A stretch of 64,000 nt of DNA from Rickettsiales bacterium (GCA_024304995.1 JAMWZD010000002.1:186001-250000), one strand, 5' to 3'. Counted from the first letter of the stretch, positions 26,854 through 34,875 are shown. Numbers and translations: made by a program. Notes: generated by a model not told the origin, from the sequence alone.

Positions 26854-27374
26854 TGGCATCTTTAAAATCATCCTTCAGCGAAGCAAAAGAGAAATTCCTG
26901 CAATATTATAACCGCCAGAGTGAGCGCGACCAGAAAGCTATGATGCTACTGGGCATTTTCTGTGCGTGCGTGCTGGCGCTTCAACTTATCTGGCTGCCAT
27001 TGCATGATTTGAAAGACAGTGCATTGAAAGACGCAACACGCAGTTTTAAAGATTTTATGTGGCTGAATGATAATGCCGCTTCTTTAAGCAGCATGGCAAG
27101 TGCCGCCTCCAGCCGAGATGGCAGTGGTGCATCGTTGCTGCAAGCCATCAATGACGCGGCAACTCAACAAAATGTGGCGCTTTCCAATTTCAACGCAGAA
27201 GGTGATGGGCAAGTGCGATTGAGCCTGTTAAATGCCTCTTTTGAACGTGTCATGCAGTTTATTAACATGCTGGAATCCGAATATGGATTTACTATTGCAG
27301 ATGTGACCATTACCAAAGTGAATGATAATGGCATTGTAAACACACAGATGACAGTGTCAGACAGGCTATATTAG
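26853..27374 (+). CDS. gspM: Type II secretion platform protein GspM
   Basis: A bitopic inner-membrane partner of GspL, 173 residues. It has a membrane helix at about residues 30-50 (MLLGIFCACVLALQLIWLPL) followed by a periplasmic ferredoxin-like domain. The ATG at 26853 has AGGAGG 8 bp upstream and is preferred over an in-frame TTG one codon earlier. It is the last gene of the T2SS operon; gspN and gspO homologues are not adjacent. Confidence 0.88.
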   Translation: MASLKSSFSEAKEKFLQYYNRQSERDQKAMMLLGIFCACVLALQLIWLPLHDLKDSALKDATRSFKDFMWLNDNAASLSSMASAASSRDGSGASLLQAINDAATQQNVALSNFNAEGDGQVRLSLLNASFERVMQFINMLESEYGFTIADVTITKVNDNGIVNTQMTVSDRLY

Positions 27375-27381
27375 GGCAATA

Positions 27382-28293
27382 TCAGTTTTTGCCTATCAGT
27401 ATTTTAGCGGGATTGTTATAAAAGAATCCGTAAGTAAGGTTATGAGACAGATCACTATCTGAATTAGTATAGAAGGTGACGTTCCACGGCTTATCAATCA
27501 TTGTTGTTGGTTTATTCTGTTCATTGGGCAGGCGTGCTGCATTATGCCCTAATATGGCGCAGCCCGTTGGGTTTGACCAATGCTGATTTTCGGTATTATA
27601 GGTCAGGAATATATGATTGCTGAATGCTGCTCCCACCGCATCTTTTTCGCTCTTGCATAATTCGTAATAGTGACATGCTGCCATTTCACCATCAAAATCT
27701 CTTGTGCATCCGCGATAGTAATGTTTAGCGCGCGCCGCCATAGCTGCCAGAAGTTCAGGCTGATGACGCAGTTCGGATGATGCAGCCTGTGCGTCAAGCT
27801 GCTGCATATCAGGCATAGGCGTATAGTTGCTAAGTCGGCTTATGGTTAAATGCTCAGCATTAAATGCGCCTGTTTCTCCCATAGCGCGAATGAAAAGATG
27901 CGCAATTTTTACCATGTCAGCATCACTCACATGATTATTATTCAGTGTTTCATGTGTATCTGCCACCACCACATCAAGCCGTATGCCATGTGCGTAATGC
28001 TCTGCAAGTCTGGACAGATGCTGATGAATAAATCTGATGCCCTGAAGTTTTGGTATGTCATAGCAATCTGCATCATAAGGGCCTTTTGCCCAGTATAGCA
28101 CGAAAGGGAGGGGCTGCTGTCTGGCAATATGTGATGCAAAACAGTCAATCGTGTGCGATTTTGCTTGCTCAGTATGTCCCTGCCGTCTTCTGAAATAGGC
28201 TTTGCGCGCGCATAACATTTGATAAAATGTTGTTGCCTGTTCTTTTGCCGTTAAAGAAGAGCTGCTCTGCTGGGGTGTAGAAAGAAGTGCCAT
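27382..28293 (-). CDS. Fur-regulated protein of unknown function, possible isonitrile-synthase fold
   Basis: A 303-residue soluble protein without a signal peptide or membrane helix. I do not recognise it with certainty. Residues 63-72 (PFVLYWAKGP) and 104-124 (LDVVVADTHETLNNNHVSD) have the spacing and flavour of the PvcA/DIT1 isonitrile synthase family, where an Arg/Lys-Pro region is followed by a SDG..F.D segment. This is a weak, by-eye resemblance. Several cysteines cluster at 196-215. A near-consensus Fur box lies 26 bp upstream of the start, so iron limitation probably induces it, consistent with a metallophore or iron-acquisition role. It converges on gspM with a 7-bp gap. Confidence 0.6.
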   Translation of the reverse strand: MALLSTPQQSSSSLTAKEQATTFYQMLCARKAYFRRRQGHTEQAKSHTIDCFASHIARQQPLPFVLYWAKGPYDADCYDIPKLQGIRFIHQHLSRLAEHYAHGIRLDVVVADTHETLNNNHVSDADMVKIAHLFIRAMGETGAFNAEHLTISRLSNYTPMPDMQQLDAQAASSELRHQPELLAAMAARAKHYYRGCTRDFDGEMAACHYYELCKSEKDAVGAAFSNHIFLTYNTENQHWSNPTGCAILGHNAARLPNEQNKPTTMIDKPWNVTFYTNSDSDLSHNLTYGFFYNNPAKILIGKN

Positions 28294-28318
28294 AATTAAA
28301 TCTCATCATATGTTTATT

Positions 28319-28337
28319 GAGAATGATTATCATTATC
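28319..28337 (-). promoter_or_regulatory. Fur box upstream of the 303-residue gene
   Basis: GAGAATGATTATCATTATC matches the 19-bp Fur consensus GATAATGATAATCATTATC at 17 of 19 positions and is nearly palindromic. It lies 26 bp upstream of the start codon at 28293, a position expected to overlap the promoter. It could also influence the divergent 45-codon gene at 28458. Confidence 0.88.
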
Positions 28338-28457
28338 ACTTATATACAGCAAGTCAAGGAGGGATGCAGAAAAAACTCCTTATCTGCTGGAAAAGTAGGG
28401 TTGCACTAATGAAAGCAAATGCTATAAGGCAACATTAATCTTTATTCAGGTGAAATC

Positions 28458-28595
28458 ATGGTTGAATTTCGCACTCCCGATTCTTTAAAAGATCACGAGA
28501 AAAAAATGATCTGCTATGTGCTTTTGAGCGTAGCAATTATTGTTTTTATATTGCCAGCTACCTTGGTGATGATATTAAGTGATATATTATTATAG
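28458..28595 (+). CDS. 45-residue single-pass membrane peptide
   Basis: A short gene from ATG 28458 to TAG 28595. AGGTGA lies 4-9 bp upstream as a ribosome-binding site, and an intrinsic terminator begins 6 bp after the stop, so the unit has all the signals of an expressed small gene. The product has a charged N-terminus (about 16 residues with two Lys-rich stretches) and one strongly hydrophobic helix (about 18-42). Function unknown. It sits divergently from the Fur-regulated gene. Confidence 0.6.
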   Translation: MVEFRTPDSLKDHEKKMICYVLLSVAIIVFILPATLVMILSDILL

Positions 28596-28601
28596 AATGA
28601 T

Positions 28602-28640
28602 AACCGTCATATTCAGCGAAACCTGAATGACGGTTTTCTT
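28602..28640. terminator. Bidirectional terminator between small ORF and phasin-like gene
   Basis: The stem AACCGTCAT..TTCAG pairs with CTGAATGACGGTT, with a two-base bulge, and is followed by TTCTTT on the plus strand. The phasin-like gene ends at its right edge on the opposite strand. Confidence 0.75.
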
Positions 28641-28999
28641 TAATGTTTTTTTCTGCGCAGGCGTTTTGCATTAGCAGACGCTGTTTTGCTGGCTTTTCCC
28701 ATAAAAGCATTATGCAATTTCATACCATCCGAAATAGACTGGTTAATATCTGGCTGCGCTGCTTTAGTCATCTGACGCCAGAACATAGTGTTAAATTCCA
28801 ACCCTGCCTTCATCCACCCATCCATGCCTGCAGTGACTTTTTCGTCTACCATGCGCTGAAATTCAGGGTGGTTTGATGGTTCGTGAGACATCATATTCAT
28901 ACGATGGAATATCGTTTCTGCCGAGGCGCAATAAAGCTGCCACATGGAAAGTTGATATTTCAAAATATGTTGTGCGCTCTGTGCATTAAAATTTATCAT
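28640..28999 (-). CDS. Phasin-like protein
   Basis: A 119-residue helical protein with amphipathic stretches, MWQLYCASAETIFHRMNMM at the start and a Lys/Arg-rich tail (NAKRLRRKKH). The pattern is like that of small phasins that coat polyhydroxyalkanoate granules, but there is no diagnostic motif, so this is a family-level inference. Its ATG overlaps the stop of the upstream SCO1 gene by one base (TAATG), so translation is likely coupled. Confidence 0.6.
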   Translation of the reverse strand: MINFNAQSAQHILKYQLSMWQLYCASAETIFHRMNMMSHEPSNHPEFQRMVDEKVTAGMDGWMKAGLEFNTMFWRQMTKAAQPDINQSISDGMKLHNAFMGKASKTASANAKRLRRKKH

Positions 29000-29613
29000 T
29001 ATATCGCCCGTTCAATAGTTTCTGCCATTTTTTCCACAGAATCATCATGTGAAAAATGAGTGATGTAATTTCCTTTTTTATCCATAAAATAAACATACCC
29101 GCTATGCATCACCTCATAAGCTGCGTCCTTATCTGGTTTGCCATATTGCGTATAAACTTTATATGCCTTAACTGCCTGTTTGATGTCCTTATGGTTGCCC
29201 GTCAGCCCAATGATGGAGGGGTGAAATGCCTGCAGATAATCCTCCATCACTTTTGGTGAATCACGGTCAGGATCGATAGTAATGAAAACAGGGGAAATTT
29301 TTGTGGCTTCTTCTCCCAGTTCATCCATAACTGAAGAAATGGTTGTGAGCGTCATCGGGCAGACATCCGGGCATTGTGTGAAGCCAAAAAACACCAGCGT
29401 ATATTGCCCTTGAAGGTCTTCATTGGTTACAATAAGATTATCGGTGTTTCGAAGGCGAAATTCGCCACCAATTAAGGCTTCACCGCTGCTGGCAACGTTA
29501 TTGTTCGCCACGCCATCTGCTCCTTCGTCCAGCGTTTCCTGAGTTCCAAACAGTGCATATGACCCTAAGCTCACCAGCCCTAACAATAATAACAATGTGA
29601 TAATACGTCCCAT
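28999..29613 (-). CDS. SCO1/SenC family copper chaperone for cytochrome oxidase
   Basis: A thioredoxin-fold, membrane-anchored periplasmic protein that delivers copper to the CuA site of cytochrome c oxidase. The 204-residue product has an N-terminal anchor helix (about 4-22), the metal-binding CPDVC motif and the distal conserved His in EVMHSGYVYFMD; all three copper ligands are present. No cytochrome oxidase genes are nearby; the next gene in the operon is phasin-like. Confidence 0.94.
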   Translation of the reverse strand: MGRIITLLLLLGLVSLGSYALFGTQETLDEGADGVANNNVASSGEALIGGEFRLRNTDNLIVTNEDLQGQYTLVFFGFTQCPDVCPMTLTTISSVMDELGEEATKISPVFITIDPDRDSPKVMEDYLQAFHPSIIGLTGNHKDIKQAVKAYKVYTQYGKPDKDAAYEVMHSGYVYFMDKKGNYITHFSHDDSVEKMAETIERAI

Positions 29614-29689
29614 ATCAGATAAATAATATCATTACTTGACGAAGTAAAGGGGTGCGGGTTAGCTTGTGCGAAAAGAGAGAAGGAATATT

Positions 29690-30895
29690 ATGAGCAAGAT
29701 TAAAGTACAAAACCCGATTGTGGATATTGATGGTGACGAAATGACGCGCATCATCTGGCAATGGATCAAAGACCAGTTGATTCTACCATATCTTGATGTA
29801 GATTTAAAATATTTCGATCTGTCCGTCACCAGCCGTGACAAAACAGATGATCAGATTACAGTGGATGCTGCCAACGCGATTAAAGATCATGGTGTTGGCG
29901 TGAAATGCGCCACAATCACGCCAGATAAAGGTCGTGTGGAAGAATATAATCTGAAAAAAATGTGGCGTTCGCCCAATGGCACGATTCGTAATATTCTTGG
30001 CGGGACGATTTTCCGTGAAGCAATTACGATTGATAATGTTCCGCGTTACGTTCCAGGCTGGGAACAGCCGATTGTGGTCGGTCGTCATGCGTTTGGTGAT
30101 CAATATCGCGCGACGGAGATTCCTGTGTCTGGCAAAGGCACAATGAAGCTTGTGTTCGTGCCAGAAGGTGGCGAGGCTCAAGAACATGTGGTGCATGAAT
30201 TTCCCTCTGCTGGTGTGGGCATGGCAATGTATAATCATGATGAATCCATCCGTGGTTTTGCACAGGCCTGCATGAATTATGCACTGACGCGAAAATTGCC
30301 GCTCTATATGTCCACGAAGGACACCATCCTTAAAATTTATGATGGGCGTTTCAAAGATATTTTTGCGGAAGTCTATGAAAAAGAATTTAAAGTTAAATTT
30401 GAAGCAGAAAATCTGTGGTATGAGCACCGTTTGATTGATGATATGGTGGCATATGCCATCAAATCCAACGGCGGGTTTGTCTGGGCGTGCAAGAATTATG
30501 ATGGTGATGTGCAGTCAGATATTGTGGCGCAGGGCTTTGGCTCACTGGGGTTGATGACATCGGTGCTGGTTACACCAGATGGCAAGACAGTGGAAACCGA
30601 AGCGGCGCACGGCACGGTGACACGTCACTTCCGTGAGCATCAAAAAGGCAATGAAACTTCCACCAACCCCATTGCCAGCATCTTCGCATGGACACGCGGC
30701 CTGAAATATCGCGCGCAGTTTGACAACACACCAGACGTGGCAGAGTTTGCAGAAAAGCTAGAACGCGCCTGCATCGCCACCGTGGAAAACGGCAAGATGA
30801 CAAAGGATTTGGCGCTGTTAGTCGGCAATGGTCAGAAATGGCTGAACACGAAAGACTTCATGGATGCGATTGAAGGCACTCTGAAGGGGATGTAG
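29690..30895 (+). CDS. icd: NADP-dependent isocitrate dehydrogenase (eukaryote-type)
   Basis: TCA-cycle enzyme converting isocitrate to 2-oxoglutarate with NADPH formation. The 401-residue protein belongs to the homodimeric class shared by alphaproteobacteria and eukaryotes, seen in [11 protein letters not shown] near the start and [16 protein letters not shown] followed by [18 protein letters not shown] 29690 is chosen because AGAAGGA lies 5 bp upstream; an in-frame GTG at 29666 would add eight basic residues without support. A strong terminator follows directly. Confidence 0.97.
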   Translation: MSKIKVQNPIVDIDGDEMTRIIWQWIKDQLILPYLDVDLKYFDLSVTSRDKTDDQITVDAANAIKDHGVGVKCATITPDKGRVEEYNLKKMWRSPNGTIRNILGGTIFREAITIDNVPRYVPGWEQPIVVGRHAFGDQYRATEIPVSGKGTMKLVFVPEGGEAQEHVVHEFPSAGVGMAMYNHDESIRGFAQACMNYALTRKLPLYMSTKDTILKIYDGRFKDIFAEVYEKEFKVKFEAENLWYEHRLIDDMVAYAIKSNGGFVWACKNYDGDVQSDIVAQGFGSLGLMTSVLVTPDGKTVETEAAHGTVTRHFREHQKGNETSTNPIASIFAWTRGLKYRAQFDNTPDVAEFAEKLERACIATVENGKMTKDLALLVGNGQKWLNTKDFMDAIEGTLKGM

Positions 30896-30903
30896 TTTAG
30901 CAA

Positions 30904-30940
30904 AAAGAGAGAGAAATAGTTTTTTCTCTCTCTTTTTTTT
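30904..30940 (+). terminator. Intrinsic terminator of icd
   Basis: A 13-bp perfect stem of alternating purines (30904-30916) pairs with 30923-30935 around a 6-base loop and continues into a T run. It begins 9 bp after the icd stop. Confidence 0.88.
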
Positions 30941-30970
30941 ATCCAGCTTATTCTGACCAAAGTATTTTTA

Positions 30971-32074
30971 ATGCGCAAATTAACCTCATATGAACTCAAA
31001 GAATTGATTCAAGAACATTCTGCTGAAGCTGTGCATGTTGATTTTAAGCAAAAGTGGAAAGGAAAAGAAGATAATGCAAAGCTGATACATGATATTTTAT
31101 GTATGAGTAATGCGAATCATAATGGCGACCGATTTTTGCTATTTGGAGTCAATGACAGTGCTGAAATAGTTGGTGTGCATGATGATCCCAACCGTAAAGA
31201 TAATGCAAAACTACCCGAATTTCTGCGAAAATGCAATTTTAACCGATTACCCGAAATCATTATCTACACTGTTTCGATTGATGGCAAAGACATTGACGTT
31301 GTTCAGATTGGTAACACAGCTTACAAACCTTATTTTCTGACTAAAGAGTATGAACAGAACAAAAAACAGCTTAGAGCAGGAAGCATTTACAGCAGAAATG
31401 GTTCATCCAATACTCCGATTGACAGCACAGCCAGTGAAACAGAAACGGAGACTATGTGGCGAGAGCGTTTTGGATTAGATCAAACGCCACTTTTAAGAAT
31501 AAAAAAATACCTGTCGGATATTAATAACTGGACATACGATAGTTATGGAAACGCCTTCTACAATCCGTTTCCAGAATTTACAATACGAACTGACGCAGAA
31601 AGATCTGCAGATTTGGATCAAGACCAAGAATGGACACGAGGTGAAATAGGTTATCATTATACATCAGGCAATGCAGCGTATTTATCAGAGATATTGTACT
31701 ATCAGACCTGTTTAAAAGAAATTCATAGTGTGGTTTTTGACGGTAGCAAGAAAACTGTTGTTACGCCAGAATGGACAGCAGTGGGAGCAGGTAGATTTTA
31801 TTACTATTTGAAAGATAGCGTCGATTATGCATTTCATATACATAATGTTCTGCATGGCAGAGGCAGAGATGATTCTTTGGAATTACGTTATGGTTCCACA
31901 GAAAAGCACAATGGGAATTACAGCATTCCTAGGTTTGAACATGCTGAAGAACTACAGCTATTCTTAAACAGCTTGGAAAAGCCATTCGAAGAACCAGCAA
32001 CTGATTCATCAACTCAAAATGAATTGTGGTATGATTTGGTGAAAGAATATAATAATTGGCGCAGTAACAACTAG
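30971..32074 (+). CDS. Schlafen AlbA_2 domain protein
   Basis: A 367-residue protein whose N-terminal half (about 10-150) resembles the AlbA_2/Schlafen putative nucleic-acid or nucleotide-binding domain: VHVDFKQKW, then a hydrophobic strand ending LLFGVND with a following VGVHDD segment. Such domains occur in transcription regulators and in phage-defence proteins. The C-terminal half (about 165-367) is acidic and unrecognised. More AT-rich than icd and flanked downstream by a palindromic repeat, which suggests a recently acquired gene. Confidence 0.75.
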   Translation: MRKLTSYELKELIQEHSAEAVHVDFKQKWKGKEDNAKLIHDILCMSNANHNGDRFLLFGVNDSAEIVGVHDDPNRKDNAKLPEFLRKCNFNRLPEIIIYTVSIDGKDIDVVQIGNTAYKPYFLTKEYEQNKKQLRAGSIYSRNGSSNTPIDSTASETETETMWRERFGLDQTPLLRIKKYLSDINNWTYDSYGNAFYNPFPEFTIRTDAERSADLDQDQEWTRGEIGYHYTSGNAAYLSEILYYQTCLKEIHSVVFDGSKKTVVTPEWTAVGAGRFYYYLKDSVDYAFHIHNVLHGRGRDDSLELRYGSTEKHNGNYSIPRFEHAEELQLFLNSLEKPFEEPATDSSTQNELWYDLVKEYNNWRSNN

Positions 32075-32076
32075 TT

Positions 32077-32158
32077 TCGTCATGCTGAGCGTTAGCGAAG
32101 CATCCAGAGACTCTTGCGCAAGTGGTGAGATGGATTCTTCACTGCGTTCAGAATGACA
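32077..32158. repeat. Dispersed palindromic repeat, copy 2
   Basis: An imperfect palindrome with arms TCATGCTGAGCG and CGTTCAGAATGA. It starts 3 bp after the AlbA_2 gene stop. It matches the inverted copy 3 at 40659-40741 closely, including a shared core CATCCAGAGACTCTTGCGC, and shares the arms of copy 1. Confidence 0.8.
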
Positions 32159-32185
32159 ATGATAATTTTATCTTCTGAAAATTAT

Positions 32186-32330
32186 TAAAACCCGTCATCC
32201 TGTAGTCAGTTATAGTCCGAGTCAAAAAACGTCCGTAATCAGAGATATTGTATTTTAACATGGCGAGGCGTTCTATGCTCATGCTGCAGGCAAACCTTCA
32301 TATTTTTTGCTATCAACATTGCAGGCTACA
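32186..32330 (-). pseudogene. Decayed fragment of the pheS 3' end
   Basis: This stretch aligns over about 145 bp with the 3' end of the intact pheS gene (33477-33623), in the same orientation, at roughly four identities in five by eye. Matching blocks include GAGTCAAAAAACGT and GATATTGTATTTTAACATGGCGAG. A one-base deletion in the middle breaks the frame, and the 5' part of the gene is absent, so it is a remnant. With intact pheS it forms a direct repeat around the hsp20-csbD pair. Confidence 0.85.
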
Positions 32331-32501
32331 GATGGTGTGTTAATGTTCTTATATATTTAATGTGAATCTTTATAACAACTTTCAACAAACTATACTTGTT
32401 TAGTAAAGGTTAAAATTCACATAGAAAATATATGCCTTATCACGTTTATATTGCAGACGCTCTACACTGATGTTGAGTGAACAATATTAACGGAGTATAC
32501 C

Positions 32502-33176
32502 ATGAATCAACAATATCCTAATGTACTAGACTTTTTTCAACCATTTGCGAGTAATAACCAATCACGTGGAAATAATCAAAGTGATAGCAATCAGCAATTA
32601 AAATCCAGTCCAGCAAAAACATTATCTCAGTTTAACAGAAATCTTGAGCAAATGTTTGACAGTTTCTTTAATTCAATGCCTGGTGCAAACGCTATGGCAG
32701 ATATGATTGAGCAATTCACGCCTCAAATGCAAATGCAGGAAGAAGATAGAAAATATGTAATCAGTTTTTCAATTCCATCAGTAGAAGCAGATGACATTCA
32801 GATTTATGCGAAAAATGGTATGTTAATGGTTTCTTATGAAAATGAAGAGTCAAACGAAGAATCTGACAGAGAATCAGCATATAAATCTTCATCTAACAAA
32901 AACAGCAATAGATCTAAAAACCGTGCTCGCACTTCTGCAAATATGTCATTTTCAAAAATACTGCCATTACCAGCGATGGCAGATGCGGATAATATTCAGG
33001 CTAATTACAATGATGGAACATTGCGTATTAAGATTGCAAAATTACATTCTGATAAAGCAAATTCTGCGCGTATCAAAGTGAATACAAGATCAAATGCAAA
33101 TAATAATTCTATGGATTCTGCAAACAACGCTAATCAAACAGCAGGATCATCAAACAGAACTAGTAAAGCCAGCTAA
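32502..33176 (+). CDS. Small heat-shock protein, Hsp20/alpha-crystallin family, with Ser/Asn-rich insertion
   Basis: An ATP-independent holdase, 224 residues. The alpha-crystallin domain spans about 76-183, starting QEEDRKYVISFSIPSVEADDIQIYAKNG and ending with DGTLRIKIAK; a C-terminal RIKV matches the anchoring I-x-I/V motif. The loop between strands is expanded by a low-complexity Glu/Ser/Asn/Lys segment (about 113-147), and both termini are Asn/Ser/Gln-rich. The gene is more AT-rich than its neighbours. ACGGAG precedes the ATG. csbD follows 35 bp downstream. Confidence 0.85.
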   Translation: MNQQYPNVLDFFQPFASNNQSRGNNQSDSNQQLKSSPAKTLSQFNRNLEQMFDSFFNSMPGANAMADMIEQFTPQMQMQEEDRKYVISFSIPSVEADDIQIYAKNGMLMVSYENEESNEESDRESAYKSSSNKNSNRSKNRARTSANMSFSKILPLPAMADADNIQANYNDGTLRIKIAKLHSDKANSARIKVNTRSNANNNSMDSANNANQTAGSSNRTSKAS

Positions 33177-33211
33177 TATAAATTGAACATAACAATTTAA
33201 AGGAGAGTAAC

Positions 33212-33409
33212 ATGAACAAAGATCGCATTGAAGGAAACTGGGAACAGGTGAAAGGTCACGTACAGAAAAAGTGGGGCAAGCTGACAAATGATGATTTAGA
33301 CGTTATCGAAGGTGAACGCAAAAAACTTTCTGGTCAAGTGCAGGAACGTTACGGCATTACGAAAGATGAAGCAGATAAGCAAATCAAAGAATGGAATGCG
33401 CAACACTAA
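33212..33409 (+). CDS. CsbD family stress-response protein
   Basis: A 65-residue hydrophilic protein of the CsbD/YjbJ family, seen from DRIEGNWEQVKGHVQKKWGKL at the start and the repeated KLSGQVQERYGITKDEADKQI half. Members are induced by general stress; their biochemical role is unknown. AAAGGAGAG upstream of ATG is a strong ribosome-binding site. It probably shares a transcript with hsp20 and ends at a terminator. Confidence 0.92.
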   Translation: MNKDRIEGNWEQVKGHVQKKWGKLTNDDLDVIEGERKKLSGQVQERYGITKDEADKQIKEWNAQH

Positions 33410-33435
33410 TTTTTTGTGAGTTAAATAATCATAAT

Positions 33436-33468
33436 CCACTACACTTTACTGGTGTAGTGGGTTTTTTT
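33436..33468 (+). terminator. Intrinsic terminator of hsp20-csbD
   Basis: CCACTACAC pairs with GTGTAGTGG around TTTACTG-type loop sequence, followed by GTTTTTTT on the plus strand. It lies 27 bp after the csbD stop and just before the convergent pheS stop. Confidence 0.9.
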
Positions 33469-33476
33469 ATAAAATG

Positions 33477-34499
33477 TTAAAACCCGTAATGCTGCAGCCA
33501 GTCATAGTCTGAGTCAAAAAACGTACGCAAATCGGGGATATTGTATTTTAACATGGCGAGACGTTCTACGCCCATGCCGAAGGCGAAGCCTTGGTAGGTG
33601 TCACTATCCATATTACAGGCTTTCAGCACGTTGGGATGCACCATGCCGCAGCCCATCACTTCCAGCCAGTCATCTGTGCCACCTACGGTGATGGATTCGC
33701 GCGAACGGGTGCAGCCTATGTCAATTTCAGCGGAGGGTTCTGTGAAGGGGAAGAAGCTCGGGCGGAAGCGGATTCCCAATTTCGGGTTGTCAAAGAACAC
33801 CCGCAAAAATTCGCTCACCACACCTTTTAAATGCCCCATATGCACATCTTTATCAATGCATAACCCTTCGACCTGATGGAACATCGGCGTATGCGTCAAG
33901 TCCGAATCACTGCGGAAGGTGCTGCCAGGGGCGATGATGCGGATGGGCGGTGCTTCATTGCGCATCGTGCGTACCTGCACAGGGGAGGTGTGTGTGCGCA
34001 GCACATATTCTGCATCGCCATTATTCGCTGCATCAATATAAAACGTATCATGCATCTGCCGTGCGGGGTGGTGCGCAGGGATGTTCAGCGCATCAAAATT
34101 ATGGTCATCATCTTCAATGAGTGGCCCTGTGCGCACATCAAACCCCATATGGGCGAAGATGGTTTCAATTTCCTGCATCACTTTGGTAATAGGATGAATT
34201 TTGCCAGGTTTAAATGGCGCAGCATCCAGCGTGACATCCACGCGCTCATGATTCAGGCGCTCTGTCTCGGCTTGTAATTCCAGTTCCGCTTTGCGTGCGT
34301 CAATGGCAGCAGAAAGCTGACCCTTTAAAATATTTAGTTCTTTGCCCTTCGTTTTGCGCTCTTCAGGGCTGAGCGAGGAGACGGATTTTAATGCTTCCGT
34401 CAGCGTTCCTTTTTTGCCAAGCAAAGACACACGCACATCATCTAATGTGCGTGTGTCTTTAGTGTTTTCAATGATTGCTAATTGCTCAGCAGCGTTCAT
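33477..34499 (-). CDS. pheS: Phenylalanyl-tRNA synthetase alpha subunit
   Basis: The catalytic alpha subunit of the alpha2beta2 PheRS. ATG 34499 gives 340 residues beginning MNAAEQLAIIENTKD, the usual length; a longer in-frame extension upstream overlaps rplT and is rejected. N-terminal coiled-coil region at about 1-85, then the class II catalytic core with DDHNFDALNIPAHHPAR, VLRTHTSPVQVR and C-terminal GFAFGMGVERLAML (motif 3). It follows rplT by 7 bp. pheT, normally next in the operon, is missing; csbD lies there in the opposite direction. Confidence 0.96.
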   Translation of the reverse strand: MNAAEQLAIIENTKDTRTLDDVRVSLLGKKGTLTEALKSVSSLSPEERKTKGKELNILKGQLSAAIDARKAELELQAETERLNHERVDVTLDAAPFKPGKIHPITKVMQEIETIFAHMGFDVRTGPLIEDDDHNFDALNIPAHHPARQMHDTFYIDAANNGDAEYVLRTHTSPVQVRTMRNEAPPIRIIAPGSTFRSDSDLTHTPMFHQVEGLCIDKDVHMGHLKGVVSEFLRVFFDNPKLGIRFRPSFFPFTEPSAEIDIGCTRSRESITVGGTDDWLEVMGCGMVHPNVLKACNMDSDTYQGFAFGMGVERLAMLKYNIPDLRTFFDSDYDWLQHYGF

Positions 34500-34506
34500 A
34501 ACGTGG

Positions 34507-34875
34507 TTATGCCGCTTGCTTGTCCAGCGCGTCCTGCGCTTGTTTTGCAATGCTTGCAAATGTATCTGGCTCATGAATTGCAATGTCAGACAATACTTTT
34601 CTGTCCAGCTCAATGCCTGCCAGCTTCACACCATTCATGAATTGTGAATACACCAGACCATGCTGACGCGCTGCTGCGTTGATACGCTGAATCCACAAGG
34701 CGCGGAAGGTGCGTTTTTTCGCTTTGCGGTCACGATATGCATATTGCAGACCTTTCTCAACGCTTTGAATCGCGGTGCGGAAACAGTTCTTTGAACGACC
34801 GCGATAACCTTTTGCTTGTTTGATAATTTTTTTATGGCGTGCATGGGTTTGTACGCCGCGTGTTGAACGTGTCAT
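34507..34875 (-). CDS. rplT: 50S ribosomal protein L20
   Basis: A primary 23S rRNA-binding protein of the large subunit, 122 residues, with the family-specific N-terminus [22 protein letters not shown]-type basic helix and the C-terminal globular part. Located between rpmI and pheS as in most bacteria. Confidence 0.97.
   Translation of the reverse strand: MTRSTRGVQTHARHKKIIKQAKGYRGRSKNCFRTAIQSVEKGLQYAYRDRKAKKRTFRALWIQRINAAARQHGLVYSQFMNGVKLAGIELDRKVLSDIAIHEPDTFASIAKQAQDALDKQAA

Larger units (their letters stand above)
32075..32501. other. 427-bp gene-free stretch before hsp20
   Basis: This intergenic stretch holds, in order, the palindromic repeat copy 2, a short AT-rich gap, the pheS 3'-end fragment, and about 170 bp of AT-rich sequence that should contain the hsp20 promoter. 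I see no open gene in it, and no clear sigma-32-type promoter. Confidence 0.7.

Noticed and set aside
34500-34613. 38-residue N-terminal extension of pheS
   Set aside because: It overlaps rplT and has no family similarity; the ATG at 34499 gives a standard-length PheS.
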